This document shows, piece after piece, positions 22,990-35,605 of a stretch of DNA of 64,000 nt (position 1 is its first letter; each line of letters begins with the position of its first letter). This DNA comes from Megamerina dolium (taxonomy: Eukaryota; Arthropoda; Insecta; Diptera; Megamerinidae). The notes under the pieces are model-generated. The model saw only the letters and a program-made list of their open reading frames with translations, ran no database searches and was not told the origin of the DNA. The DNA lies in contig OY978525.1 in the NCBI GenBank assembly GCA_963854835.1, positions 112,082,018-112,146,017 of the forward strand, read 5' to 3'. The translations under genes were made by a program, and so were the position numbers.

Positions 22990-23625
22990 TTGTAATCATA
23001 CATTTAGAAGCTTAACGACTGTGATCGTAGTAATGCGATTACTCTTATGTGGGTGAAGGGAGACATTGGTATAGAACAAAATGAAGCTGCAAACGCCTTG
23101 GCTAGAAAAGGATCTAAAGCCGAATTTTATGGGCTGGAGCACAGTAGTTGCTCTTAGTAACGGGACGGTGAAGGCAAAGGTCGAAATTTGGATAAAAAAC
23201 ACAAGATGGGAGAGTTTGTCCACTTGTAGACAGGCAAAGGCTTCGTTGAGGCTACCATGGGGCAGTGAATCGGGGAGGGCTCTCAGTCTGGGACAGCTGA
23301 CTGAGCTGGTTGACTGCACTAATAACTGGACATGGCAATTTCAGGTACCACCTCGGCAAGATGGTTCTTGTTGAGGGGGAGGATGCTGACATTTACAGAT
23401 TATGCATGGAAGAGGCAGAGATAGCGGTGCACACAGTGTGCCAGTGTCCTGCATTGGTAAGCAGGAGGATGTCCACACTGGATCGACAGTTTGTTGAACT
23501 CGAAATGTGGAACAGACCCCACAAAGTTATGCTTGAAATAACGTGTGATGTTATTATGAGGAAGGACGAAAAGGGACGCTGATGAAGTCGTCTGATTCGG
23601 CTAATCCCTAAAAAATATATACATT
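22990..23625 (+). mobile_element. LINE 3' end with RNase H remnant and C-terminal zinc-knuckle-like tail
   Basis: TLMWVKGDIGIEQNEAANALARKGS near 23040 is the terminal RNase H motif (WV.GH.GI.GNE.AD.LAR.GS), with His changed to Asp. After a frameshift, LITGHGNFRYHLGKMVLVE...YRLCMEEAEIAVHTVCQCPAL follows, the usual Cys-rich segment that ends LOA/Jockey-like polyproteins. The 3' terminus CTGATTCGGCTAATCC at ~23595 is shared with the inverted piece at 5060-5232. The 5' part is absent. Confidence 0.75.
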
Positions 23626-23657
23626 TAGGAAGTCAGCCCTACTCTCACCGTAGCCAC

Positions 23658-23688
23658 ATCGCCCGCAGACGCATTTTCTGCGGGCGAT
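23658..23688. repeat. GC-rich perfect hairpin, 12-bp stem and 7-base loop
   Basis: ATCGCCCGCAGA (23658-23669) and TCTGCGGGCGAT (23677-23688) are perfect reverse complements around a 7-base loop. The stem is strikingly GC-rich in an AT-rich setting and lies about 35 bp after the LINE 3' end. Function unknown. Confidence 0.75.
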
Positions 23689-23999
23689 GATTCCATAAAA
23701 AAATTTCTATTACATTTCAACTGTATTTAACATATTCAAATATGGCGGAGATGCGTGAAATTCAAAATTTATATAAATATATAATAAAGATTTTTCACAT
23801 ATGAAATTCTTTGCAACTATTAATGTACAACAAAATCAATAAAAAAAAATATGTAAAACTTTTACGATCAAAAAACCTTATTGCTAATAGGACACACAAC
23901 AAATTAGATAATCCCACAGAAATTATCTAATAAGGTAAAACAAATATATGCAAAATTGTAAAAAAAAAAAACAAAACAATCGAAAAATGCAGTCAAAGA

Positions 24000-24033
24000 A
24001 AGGGAGAGAGAGAGAGAGAGAGAGAGAAAGAGA
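24000..24033 (+). repeat. GA microsatellite
   Basis: An AG dinucleotide run with minor interruptions (AGGGAGAGAG...GAGAAAGAG). Simple repeat. The surrounding DNA from 23690 to 24720 is AT-rich and holds nothing else. Confidence 0.85.
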
Positions 24034-24720
24034 TTACAAAATCGTCGTTTAGCGACACGCATATTTTGACATAATTGATTATATGTAGTGATGAGAAACA
24101 AAACAAAAAAAAAAAATTATAAAAATAAAAAATAAAATTCCAAAAATAAAATATAAAATTAAATGAATAATTTATGTAAATTTATTTCTGTATTTTGTTT
24201 TTAATTTTTATTTTTTTTTCTCTTGCTTTTGTAACTGCACATACTATGTATATAGGAGTTGTGATATCCGTGGTATTGCGGTTTAACACAATACAAACAA
24301 ACAGGTGAATTGGGAATACGACATTTCGTGCACCATCAATATCAATATTAATAACAATAGCAGCACTACTTAATATAATGACACAATTTAAGTGAAATGT
24401 GAAATTTATTTCTATTATTTGATTGTTGATTTGGTAATTTCACTCACAGTGCATCTAATTTTAATGTATTTCGTATATGATGTGTTGATAGTATAAAATA
24501 ATTAGATATTAAAAAACGATTAGAATTTAGTTATATTTCAACTGATTCTAACCCGGATGAAATACTTTTTCCTAATAATGTCACCTTGTTGGAAAATCTA
24601 AGAAATTCCTCTTAGTCTGCATTCACTACCCCGGTCCGATAATGACATTTCATTGGCTGGCGCAGGTTCTTCCATATATTTCATATGGTCGAACTAGCGA
24701 AAAATAAGAATTCTAATACA

Positions 24721-25715
24721 TTTAAGTACTTACTTACTTAGTTATGTGGCCATAACATCCGAATATAACATGCTCCGCCAGACATCTCTGATTTTCGCTA
24801 GCTGGCTCCAGTTAGAAATTCCAAGCGCCATCAGCGCTTGTAGTTGTCAACAGTGACGTGCTGTCCAAGACGCCGGACACTAGATACTTCATCTTGCCCT
24901 CGTTCACCGTAAGACCCATTCGACGCGACTCTCTTTCCAACTCTGAGAATGCTGCACTGACTGCTCGCGTATTCATGCCGATTATGTCAATATCGTCGGC
25001 GTACGCCAACAGTATGATACTTTTGTTGAAGATAATGCCATTATGTCGTAGAACAGCAGCTCGTATTATTTTCTCCATAATAAGATTGAAGAAGACGCAC
25101 GATAATGAATCACCTTGTCTGAAACCCCGTTCGGTATTAAACGGTGCGGAGAGATCCTTCCCAATTTTCACTGCACAACAGGAGTTATGCAGTGTCATTC
25201 TACAAAGTCGAATAAGCTATGCAGGAATAACTAACTCAGACATTGTTGCATAGAGGTAATCCCTTATAGAAAGCGGCTTTATAATCAACAAATAGGTGGT
25301 ATGTGTTTCGATCTGCTTTTCTTGGGCCTTCTCCAGGATTTGGCGCAGTGTGAAAATTTGGTCGATGGTAGATTTACCAGGTCTGAAGCCACACTGATAA
25401 GGTCCAATCAGGTTGTTGAGCATGGGCTTCAATTTTTCACACAATACGCTCGATAGGACCTTGTATGCGGTGCTCAGGAGACTTATTCCACGGTAGTTGG
25501 CGCAAATTGTGGCGTCTCCTTTTTTATGTACGGAACAGAGATCACTGAGCCTCCAATCATCAGGCATTCTTTCATCCGACCATATTTTGCTTATGAGCTG
25601 GTGCATGCAGGCGAGCAGCTCATCGCCTCCGGTCTTAAACAACTCGGCAGGCAGGCCATCAGCATCGCAGCTTTGTTGTTCTTCAGCCTTAAAATGGAAA
25701 CAGTGTATTTAGTTT
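24721..25715 (-). mobile_element. RTE-like LINE: reverse transcriptase core fused to 3' tail by deletion
   Basis: On the minus strand, ELFKTGGDELLACMHQLI...W and MPDDWRLSDLCSVHKKGD lead into YRGISLLSTAYKVLS, then YQCGFRPGKSTIDQIFTLRQIL, GFRQGDSLSCVFFNL and the catalytic LLAYADDIDIIG (palm motif C). Motif A, normally FVDYKAAFD, is shifted out of frame and its last Asp is replaced, so the enzyme is dead. Just after KMKYLVSGVLDS the sequence jumps to the tail shared with 3602 and 14635, skipping the usual connection and thumb region. The element ends in a GTAA/TTAC-type repeat at ~24721-24741. Confidence 0.85.
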
Positions 25716-26009
25716 GTCACCATCGTGAATATCGTGGACCACAACGAAGCATTGCAGCGGCTACCAAAGTAATGAAAAAGTCGAAATTATTCGTTAAGCA
25801 TTGAATGGAGCAATGAAAATGTGAAAAAAAAATGTAAATGACTGTTCCAACATCAAAACAAATGGCGCACTTTGCCACCGGACTGAGCGAAAAATTATAC
25901 CTAGTATACCTAGCCTTTGGAACCGAGTAAAAAAATCAAGGAGAGTGGATGAAATATTGATTCTTGTCCCAAGGGAACAGTAAAACATTTTATTTAACTT
26001 ATTCACCAA

Positions 26010-28890
26010 TTTTTATTACTTCTGAAATAGGAATATAGTATTTGTCATTGAGAAAATGACATTCTATTCTATCATATGTATTTCATTCGGCTATTGCATA
26101 CGAAGGCACTGGATAATTTGTGCACACACATTGCGTTCAGGTTGAGCTCTTACAAAGTATTAATTTCATTTAAATACATTCATATTATGTAATATGTAAT
26201 TTAATATTTTTGTTTTTAATATATAGATATGTAAGTATATCATGCAATATATAGCGCTTGACCTTTATCATATGCAAGTATAATAGTTATCTATGTACGT
26301 AATCAATTTGATATTCGTGAGTTTCAAATGGATCAGTTAAATAAATATGTATGTACGTATGTGCATTTGGATATATGGAGAGTAAATGACAAATAAATTG
26401 AGGCATCAAATCTGTTAGGGATAAAAATTAGGAGTTTAGCAACAATTCATGTTATCAACATATACTCGTATGTTTATATACAAATAGTAACGTAGTATAT
26501 ATTCCATGAAAATGTTGCAGATGAACCATATGACTTATTCTTCTACTATCTGACAACCATATTTACACTGCATATTGTACATACATGAATTCTCTCACGA
26601 ATATTATTTGATTTGAATAAAAATATAAGCATGAAATTATACGTATCGTATTAATTGTACGTATGCATATCATTTATACCTAGGCATTTACATGGATTTA
26701 TGTAGATTATATTGTAGTTTGATTGATTAATAACAGTTTGATTGATACATAGGTTTATTATTACTGTTATTTTGCTCTATTACATATAATAGGATTATGG
26801 TTATGTTTACATGAATGTAAAGTGTATTATTAAAATGTACCATGTAAAATTGAGAGCCTATTAATGACACTCAAAAAAGTTATTATCTTTAAAAATTTTA
26901 ATTTGGAAAACATAACATTAATTTTAAATTACAGTTTTGTATTGTTGAAAAGAAAACATCAACACCTTATAATTAAATATCAACATTAGGCTGTATAATG
27001 ATGATATTGTATATGGAGCATAATGAGGTTGAACGTGTGTGTCAATTGTTTGTGAACACTTAATTCGGGCATATTTCAGGGTTGAAGAAAATGTTTTCAT
27101 AAAATTTTGTTTATTTAATATTATTTAATTATTAAATTTAGAAACAATTAAGATGTTATATGTATGTGCACGAATGGGCGAAGCGGTAAATATATTTTGG
27201 GATACATAAGGTCGTTAAAGTATTGTGAAATTTTCAAAACTTTCCTAATATATTATTGTATTATGAAAAATCGATCAAAAATTGCCACTTTTGACCTGAA
27301 AACAGTATTAACATAAGTTTTTATGGCAACGAAATACTTCACTATTCATATTATTTTGATTTGAGCTACCATTCTAGAGATTGACCTTTATATAATATTC
27401 ATATGTTGATAAAATATGCTAAAAACATTCAACACTTACGGCCCGATGTGCGAAAACGAGCGCATTTTTTTACATTCATCTGCATTTCAGATAAAATAAT
27501 GGATTATGTGCGTATTTTTTGTGAAATCCCGGAGATCAGTCTAATTGTGATTCACCGTGATCTGAGTGACAGACATGTTTAGTGTACGGTTCCACATTGT
27601 ATTGATTAATCATATAATTAAAAATGAGCATACTACGCACATTTCTTACTTTATAAATACCTCTCATGCAAAACCACTTATTTCACTCACTTAATTTTGT
27701 TCGAATAAGACTTTTAATACAAATATTTTAATTATTTATGATAACCTAAATATGAAAATATATTTAGTTTACAAAAGATACCTCTTGAACATACGTAAGT
27801 AGCTCTTTCATCAATTGAACCTTGAAATTACAACTTTTTGATCAATCTTTGTAAATCAAAATATTCGTCATTTCGTCGGCGTATAATTTTTAAATAGCTT
27901 TTAGATATTAATGCAAATAAGTTTCATAATAATCAATATATAAACTATTTCAGATATATAGGTATTTTATATTAATTGATTGGTTGACTGATTGTATTGT
28001 ATAGTTAGTCGTATAACTAAATATAATTTGCCATCATTTGATTGAACTTTTCATTCATAAATTTGAATCTTTTCTTCTTTTTTCTGTTCCAAAACAGAAT
28101 TGTAATACAATACAAAGCATTAAAAGACAAATCAAAATAATAAAATACACACAGACAATTTTTATTATATCTCAGTACAATCTAATATCATTTGTGTATG
28201 ACAACGCCATTGTTAATATTTATTATAAATGGAAATGTCGCCTAAAGCTGGATATATGATCATATGTAAGGTACAATATCTATATACTTGTATATATAAA
28301 CCTGTATGTATTCATATATATATATCTTTTTTCGATGGTGTGTTATATTATTTTAATGACCAAAGGCAAAAATTGTTTTAAAGTTTTCTTTTCTCCTAAT
28401 ATTTTTTTTTCTGGCAGTTATTATATTATTCGTTTAAATTTTATTATTATTATTATTTTTTTCTTTGGAATATGTAAATGCGGCAAAGATGACATAACGA
28501 AGGTGTTATTGTTATTTTCATATTACGATGAGGACTGCAGCAGCAAAATTGTATATATCTTAAGGCAAATGCGTTTGCATATTATAATATTGTATATCAG
28601 GGTTGTATGATATATACTTCACTTAGGTGGAATGTAATCTTTCAAATGACAATTGTCAAAATTTCAAACATCTGATTTTGTAAAAATAAGAAAATTTTTG
28701 AATTTTTATAAACATGGAAAAATCGAAATGTAATAAAATTATTGTTTTCAGTAAAGAAAATGAACGCTGGAAAAGAATCGGACTTAAGTTACATGGTGAT
28801 GGGATGGTAAATATCGGATTGTGATATTTGAAGATAATTAATAATGTGATTATGATACTCCCGTAACCTACTATTTGTGAGGGCCTTTAA
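26010..28890. other. AT-rich intergenic DNA, no feature recognised
   Basis: About 2.9 kb with short, random-composition open frames only. There is no splice-bounded coding series, no terminal repeats and no tRNA-like structure that I could make out. Confidence 0.4.
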
Positions 28891-28999
28891 AAAATATGTG
28901 AAATAAAATATTGTAAGAAAGAGTAAATGGTGCCAGCTCGTGGTAAAATGACAATTGACAAAAAAAAGGGAGAAACATCACTCAACAACACCATAGCTG

Positions 29000-29105
29000 C
29001 TCTGGAATCACCTCTTGAGGAGTGAAATGTATGACCAACCCAAATTACCCTTTCCTCTTTACTATTTTTCCAAAACCTCATGCTCCCTTAATTCAGTGAG
29101 CTTTC
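29000..29105 (+). repeat. Solitary copy of the ~150-bp repeat unit
   Basis: GGAATCACCTCTTGAGGAGTGAAATG with ATGACCAACCC following matches the unit repeated at 15440-16110, including the downstream CTTTCCTC and CCAAAACCTC blocks. It shows that the unit is dispersed and not private to the stau intron. Confidence 0.5.
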
Positions 29106-29159
29106 CTACAAAATTAATGTTTTAAAAGTTTTTTCCCAATCGCTCCCAGTGGACAATGA

Positions 29160-29850
29160 TATTTTAGCAACTTTCTTTTTGGCAACACTGTTTTTAGGAG
29201 CTCAGCTGTTTTCGTGTAACATTTTACTGTCAAACATGTTCAGTTTGGTCTATAATTTAACCATGAATCGATTAAATTATATTGCAGATTATTGAATTTT
29301 ATTATCAAAATTCATATTCGGTTCATTCTTTCATTCATTTTATGGTCAGTTTGGGCGACCTTTTGAGGTAGTTATTCGGAACCTTGTGACTAAATTTCGC
29401 ACCAAATTTACATTATTGGACATTAAACTGCCGTATTTGGTGTGAAGAGCAGCCAGAAGCATTGCAAGAACTGCCAATGCTTCCCGAAAAATGCACTGTT
29501 TGGTATGTATTGTGGGCCGATGGCATCACTGGACCGTACTTTTTCAAAGACGACGAAGGCAGGAACGTTACTGTGAATGGCGAGCGCTACTGTGCGATGA
29601 ATACAAACTTTTTTTTTCCCAAAATGATTGAGCTGGACTTGGCTGACACGTGGTTTCAACAATACGGTGCCACATGCCACACAGCAAGCGAAACAATGGC
29701 CCAATTGAGAGGCGAGTTCGCTGAACAGTTTTTTTCACGGTTGGCGCTGGTCAATTGGCCGCCTAGATCGTGCTACTTAACGCATTTAGACTATTTTTCT
29801 ATAGCGACAAGCCCGCAACGGTTGACGGTTGAGCGTAAATAAATAATTAA
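29160..29850 (+). mobile_element. Tc1/mariner-like (IS630-type) element, copy A, internally deleted
   Basis: The start context GGCAACACTGTTTTTAGG...CATGTTCAGTTTGGTC...ATGAATCGA is shared with copies B (32100-33365) and C (58903-59305). The ATG is at 29263. After FGRPFE and TKFTLLDIK the sequence jumps to EALQELPMLPEKCTVWY, then ITGPYFFKDDEGRNVTVNGE, ADTWFQQYGATCHTA and LVNWPPRSCYLTHLDYF. The middle of the gene is deleted, and in WFQQ(D)GATCH the catalytic Asp is Tyr. The copy is inactive. Confidence 0.85.
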
Positions 29851-32095
29851 TATATTACTATTCAAAAATATGATTATTCGAATGCGTTTGGTGCTGAGGA
29901 TGTGCAGCAAAAATTGAAAGAAAATTGAATGTTAAGACAACAACTACAAAAAAATTGAATTGATATAGCTGGCAAAATAATTTATAATTCGTATATATTT
30001 ATGTCTCTTGAAGCAATTCTTAGTACATAGAGACTTGACTGGAACGATGGGATATCATATTGAAGCAAATGTCTAGTTGGAAGGCTCAAAGAAACTGTCT
30101 GATTTAAAAATAAAAATAGGAACACTTGGAAATTATTAGATTAAGTGTATCTAAGTACATAACATACAGCTTTCGTATACACTCAAACAAGCAGCTTTGT
30201 ATTTGAGAAAAATTGATAATATAAAACAGGAAAACGTACTTTCATGCACACACGTGCACGCACACACCACACCTACTACATACGCAAAACAATACAATAA
30301 CAGCAGTAGCAGTAGCAGCATCACATAACGGTTAAATTTGTAAAAATAATTTACGTTATTTCACACATGCACACGCACACGTAAATAGGCATTAATGTGT
30401 TCCATTCACACGCATTAAATTTATATTAGATTTTTAAAAACTTTCTCTAATAATAATAATTTTCTAATAATTATTGAAGCTATTTGTATCAAATGATAAT
30501 ATATGGAAGAAGAAGAAGCCGAAGAAGTAGACATGTTATCAAATCGAACTACCTAATTACAGGAACGGAATTTTTATTAATTATTTTATTATGCATGCGT
30601 GCATAAGTTCGCTTTTTCCTTTGTATGTTTTAAAATATTCGACGGTTGTATGTTAAATTATGCATCTGCATAGTTTTCGGAAGTTATTAATAAGATACTA
30701 ATTTTAAGTGAAAAAGTAGCTGTAGCAGATAATTCCAAAATATATTCAGGTTTAGGAAAGACAATTTTTCTTAAAGATTTTATTGAAGTAAGTTGGTGAC
30801 AGTACTTTTCGAAATTATGTTACTCATACGTGATGTTGTATTCGATTTGTGAGAAAAATAATTTATAGAAAAAATATTCTAGTTAAGTTCGAATTCTATC
30901 TTATATTGTATATAAGATATAAAAATATTTTTTGGATGTTTTTCAAAAATACAAACTATTTTTAAAATTTACGTATTTATTTACTTATATAAAATATTTA
31001 TTCCAAATAAATCAAATAAATAAATTATTATTTATTTATTTTTTTTTTTTGTTCTAGAAATTATATTAAATTATTTTCCCAAACTCAAAACTCAAAAAGT
31101 AAAATTGCTTTGGTCTACGAATTAAGTTAGAAATTATGTTTAGTCTGTGGTGAAAAAAAAAAAACACATTAACAAATAATATTTTATTTATATTTTGCAA
31201 ATACACTTCTATATGTATGGATAGCTCTTCTTATTCTGGCATTGTTTATCTGTATCTGATATACGCTGCTCTTTTACAGTTTATATATACGAGGGTGGTC
31301 CAAAAAGTTGCCAACCTCAAGATGCAGATGAATGTACTCATGAAAATTTCAATCATTTTGGACGCGCAGAGACAATTGTTTGAATGAGTGTTTTTGTGAA
31401 AATATCAAAATTCAAGTATCGAAGTCATTTCCTGTAATAATCCATTTGGCGAACGGCTGATCGTTGGAAATAATAATTTTTCAGATGTTAAAGTGAACGA
31501 CTGCGGTACAAAATCTAAATTATTAATTTGAAAATGTTGGACTAGCTTTTATTTTTTCAAATTCGAACTAAATTAGCAATGTCTCTAATTGTTAATTGAA
31601 GATTTTTGACAACAAATTATTCTTATTTATACGATTCTTATATGTGGATGTTCGTCCGGATGGTTGTTAATTTTTAAAGCCTGCCTTGAAGCCTATCAAC
31701 CAACTATGAACATTTGTTCTTGACATGCGTTGGTCATCAAAAATCATTTGTAATATTCCACATGCTTCGGTGTCCAAAAGGCATGTAGAATAGGGTCCAT
31801 TGAGGTAGGAAAAAATTGAAAAGTGGGCGTGATCCATCCTTTTTTTTTTCTTATTTTAATGGCATAAACCTATTTTGGTGCAAACTTATATTATTTGTGC
31901 AAAAGGGGAGTTTTCGAAAATTTAAGAAACATATACTTCGAAATATTCTAAACCGAATTTCAAAGAATAGGTACCATTGGAAAGGTATCTCTTCTTCTAT
32001 AAAGCTATATTTTTTAAGAGTCTTCGGATTTGAATAAAAAAAAAACATATAAAATTTAGAGAAATATATGAAATCTTTATTTGAGTCGATAGAAC
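29850..32095. other. AT-rich intergenic DNA with one possible mariner terminus
   Basis: No gene recognised. CA-rich and CAG-rich simple stretches lie at 30245-30325. At 31288 TATACGAGGGTGGTCC then AAAAAGTTGCC resembles the start of mariner terminal repeats next to a TA, but no partner end or transposase was found beside it. Confidence 0.35.
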
Positions 32096-32099
32096 GATC

Positions 32100-33365
32100 T
32101 ATATAATTTAATGTTTAAAGATGATTTCATGTAAATATTGGCCGCGGCTGCGCCTCAAATGTTTCATACGCTGGGTCCAATTTTGGCGTACTCTCTCCAA
32201 CATATCGGCCGGTATCTCACGAATAAGCGGGCTTGTCGCTATAGACATGCGCCATAACATAGCCCCACAAAAAATAGTCTAAAGGCGTTAAATCGCACGA
32301 TCTAGGCGGCCAATTGACCAGCCCCAAACGTGAAATAAACTATTCACCGAACTCGCCTCTCAATTGGGCCATTGTTTCGCATGCTGTGTGGTATGTGGCA
32401 CCGTCTTCTTGAAACCACATATTAGTCAAATCCAGCTCTTCTATTTTGAGCAAAAAAGAGTTTGTACTCATTGCACGGTAGCGCTCGCCATTCACAGTAA
32501 CGTTCCTGCCTTCGTCGTCTTTGAAAAAGTATGGTCCAATGATGCCACCGGCCCATAATCCACACCAAACAGTGAATTTTTCGGTATACATATATTGGCA
32601 GTTCTTGCAATGCTTCTGGCTGCTCTTCACACTAAATACGGCAATTTTGATTGTTCACATATCCATTCAATCAGAAATGAGCTTCGTCGCTGAACACAAT
32701 TTTCCAATAAAAAATGTGGATCTTCATCCAACTTTGTCAGCTCTCATTCTCCAAAAGTTAGTCGTTGTGGTAGGTCGTGTGGCTTCAATTCTTGCACCAG
32801 CTGTATTTTAAAAGGTTATACACCCAAATCCTTCTGCAAAAATTTCCATTTAGTGGAGTAACAGGGGCCCAATTGCTGAGAACGGCGCTGAATCGTTAAT
32901 TCACGGTCATCAACAACACTGGCGGACACAACTGCAATATTTTCCTCTGCCCTCTGTGGTTTAATGTCCAATAATGTAAATTTGATGAGAAATTTAGTCA
33001 CAAGATTCCAAATAGCCGTCTCAAAAGGTCGCCCAAACTGACCATAAAATGGAAGAAATGCACGATATATGTAATTTTTGATAATAAAATTCAATAATCT
33101 GCTATACCTCGCGACTCAACAAATTGTGATGGAACGTTGGGAATATCACATAGTTTTAGTTAGTTTATAAAATTTGATTACTTATTGTTAGTTTCTAAGT
33201 AATTTTAGAAAGATCCAACAAAAAAAAAAAAAAAAAAATAATAATAATCTGCAAGCGTTGTTCGTTTGTAAGTCGATTCATGGTTAAATTATAGACCAAA
33301 CTGGACATGTTTGACAGTAACATGAAATAGCTGAGCTGCCAAACACAAATCCTGTATTTTTGTTT
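32100..33365 (-). mobile_element. Tc1/mariner-like (IS630-type) element, copy B, nearly full length
   Basis: The ATG is at 33281 (MNRLTNEQRLQII, then interrupted by the insert at 33103-33242). On the minus strand follow FGRPFETAIWNLV, the DNA-binding head, RRSQQLG, CEEQPEALQELPI, WAGGIIGPYFFKDDEGRNVT, MWFQEDGATYHTA with the catalytic Asp intact, and VNWPPRSCDLTPLDYFLWGY. The C-terminus ends near 32115. Frameshifts and stops make it inactive. It shares the CAACACTG/CATGTTCAG-type 5' leader with copies A and C. Confidence 0.85.
33103..33242 (+). mobile_element. Poly(A)-tailed retroposed insert with 10-bp target duplication
   Basis: Copy B is interrupted here. AATAATCTGC occurs directly before (33093-33102) and directly after (33243-33252) the insert. 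The insert begins TATACCTCGCGACTCAAC and ends in 19 A residues (33220-33238) followed by TAAT. Target duplication plus 3' poly(A) are the marks of LINE-mediated retroposition of an RNA. The ~115-bp body contains no ORF, no evident tRNA boxes and no match I recognise. It could be the 3' end of an mRNA, a small RNA, or a short SINE. Confidence 0.75.
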
Positions 33366-33560
33366 CGATTTTTGCTGTTGATACATCAGGTTCGCCAGCA
33401 ATTCTTGTACGATCACTTTAAAATTAAATAATCCACTTTTATACAGTTCGAAGTTAAGTTTAGGATTCCTTATACTATGTCTTTAACGTTCACCCATTAT
33501 TTTCTTGACGTTCTGAACCTCTGAAAAATATGAATTCTATCAATAATTGATATTTGAATT

Positions 33561-34817
33561 TTTATACCCTGCATAATGCAATATGCATGGTATATTCATT
33601 TCGGTCAGATGTTTGTGTCCACTTGAAGGAATCTCCGGAGATATAGACATGGATATATATTCGTGATCAGCGTCGATTAAATTTTCGATTTAACGATGTC
33701 CGTCCGTCCGTCCGTCTGTCTGTCACCTGGCTGGTTCGCACGATAACTTGAGTAAATATTGAGCTATTTCGATGAAATTTGGCATAAGTAATCTATGATC
33801 CAAGGGTACGGAGGGGATTGATATTGGGCATGATCGGTCAATAACCACGCCCACACCAAGCATTCAAAACGACTAACCTCGAAATTTTCAAAATCTTTAA
33901 CTTGCTATAACTCACATAATATACCACTTGGGACAACAATATTTTGCACATAGAGTTATATTATACTACTATATAACCTCGCCAAAAGTGGGTGAGCCAC
34001 GCCTACTTTCTAGCGTAGCTCCCATACAAAGTGTCTGTACTTCTTTTAAATTGAAACTGCTGTAACTTCTACAATCTTCTGTCTAGAATAACCATAATTG
34101 ACACTTAGATTAACACGGTAGTCAGAAATAATATGGCAGAAAATCAATATGCCACGCCCACTCCTTTTTGGGTCTCCCATACAAAGTTGCGGAAATTAAA
34201 AAAAATGTTACCGGTTATAACTTGCAAACTATTTAGTGTAGAATAACGAGATTTAAGGTGTGGATTAGTATTGTACGAGCAACTAGGCTTACAGAAAATG
34301 GGCGCACCACGCCCAGTGTTTATCGTAGCCCCCATACAAATTTTAAATTGAAACAGCTGTAACTTCGGCAATCTTCTGTCTACAATAACCATAATTGACA
34401 CTTAAATTAATATCGTAGTCGGAAATAATCTGGCGAAAAATCAGCGTACCACGCCCACTTCTTATTGGGGCTCCCATACAAAGTTTAGGAAATTAAACAA
34501 AAATGTTAACCATCATAACTTAGAAACTATTCAACGTAGGACACCAAATTTAAAGTGTGGATTAACATTGAAAAATTAATTGGATTTACTAGAAAGTGGT
34601 AAGCCAAGCCCACTTTTTATATAGCTCTCATACTAAGCCTCGGAATTATCTTAAAATCCTTTTACTTCGTCAAAGTCAACCATATTTCGGGTGTAAATTA
34701 GTAGTATATGCAAAAATTGTTTCTCGAAAAGTGGAAATAAAAGAAAAGTTGGATATTCGAGTAAACTTTTTATATATAAATCTACATATGCAGGGTATAG
34801 TTTGGTCGGCCCCAGCC
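33561..34817 (+). repeat. Left arm of a large inverted repeat (dispersed element with ATACCCTGCA ends)
   Basis: The arm starts TATACCCTGCATAATG and ends at GCAGGGTATAGTTTGGTCGG...AGCC. It is the exact-length reverse complement of 35606-36862: position x pairs with 70423-x throughout with no gap, and only scattered mismatches are seen (for example around 34065, 33985 and 33870), so identity is about 98-99 percent. Each arm has its own CCCTGCA/TGCAGGG ends and a GTCC/GTCT microsatellite at ~33694. Recurring 'CCACGCCCA...CTCCCATACAAA' blocks are typical of a common dispersed dipteran repeat. It encodes no transposase; open frames in it are by-products. Confidence 0.9.
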
Positions 34818-35605
34818 AATATGTGCGAATACTATCAAACGCTCATAACCCAATTTTGTCACTTCCGTAACTAACACAAAGAAGTATCATTTTATAAATG
34901 AATATCAAGCTTAAAAGTAATTTTTATTAAAACCGTTAATTTTAAAATAGAATTCATCTAATTTTTTTCTTTAATAATTATTTTTGGTCCCTGGCAAATA
35001 AATTTATTTATGATCATCATTAGCATTATAATGTATTGTTCTTCATGTTTATGTTTCTTTGCTTTTGATTTTGTACTTAATTTTGAGGTTTTTTTGTTTT
35101 GTTTTTGCTATTACTTTCAAATATGAATGTATATCATCATGAAAATGTATAAATTTTGCATGGTTTCAATCACATGATTGACTTGATGCTTGTATTTTAT
35201 GTACAAATATTTATTGCAAATTGTTTGTTTAAATTGATTTATGATTTGTTATGCTAAACATTGGAGATTGATTAGCTCAAAAAAATATGCTTAATACTTT
35301 GTGTTTACATACATTTGTTTATTTAATCCATTTTTTTGTTTGTTTGTTAAATTTGTAGTTATTTCGATCGCATGGCGATTAATTCTTTTGATACGAAATT
35401 GTGGTCCATATATTGCTTTTATTATAAATATTAGTGTCCCTGATCTGGTTTCGTACATATAGTCTCGTATTAATAAACGTTGTAATTTTCTATACATTTC
35501 ATTAAAAACGTTTATTTTCATTTAAATTTTGTATTTCGTTCATTTTTCAATCATTTGATTTTGGAGCACGAGAAAGTATACAAAAAAAAAAATCTCCTTA
35601 CAGTC
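34818..35605. other. 788-bp spacer between inverted-repeat arms
   Basis: AT-rich DNA without coding character or recognisable element. It would form the loop if the two arms were transcribed together. Confidence 0.7.

Noticed and set aside
25690..26010. Possible Tc1-type transposase head upstream of the RTE-like copy (frame reading REYRGPQRSIAAATKVMKKS)
   Set aside because: Too short and too degenerate to separate from chance; no terminal repeats or catalytic block.
31288..31330. Mariner terminus (CGAGGGTGGTCC after TATA)
   Set aside because: No matching right end and no transposase codons beside it, so it is noted only within the intergenic entry.
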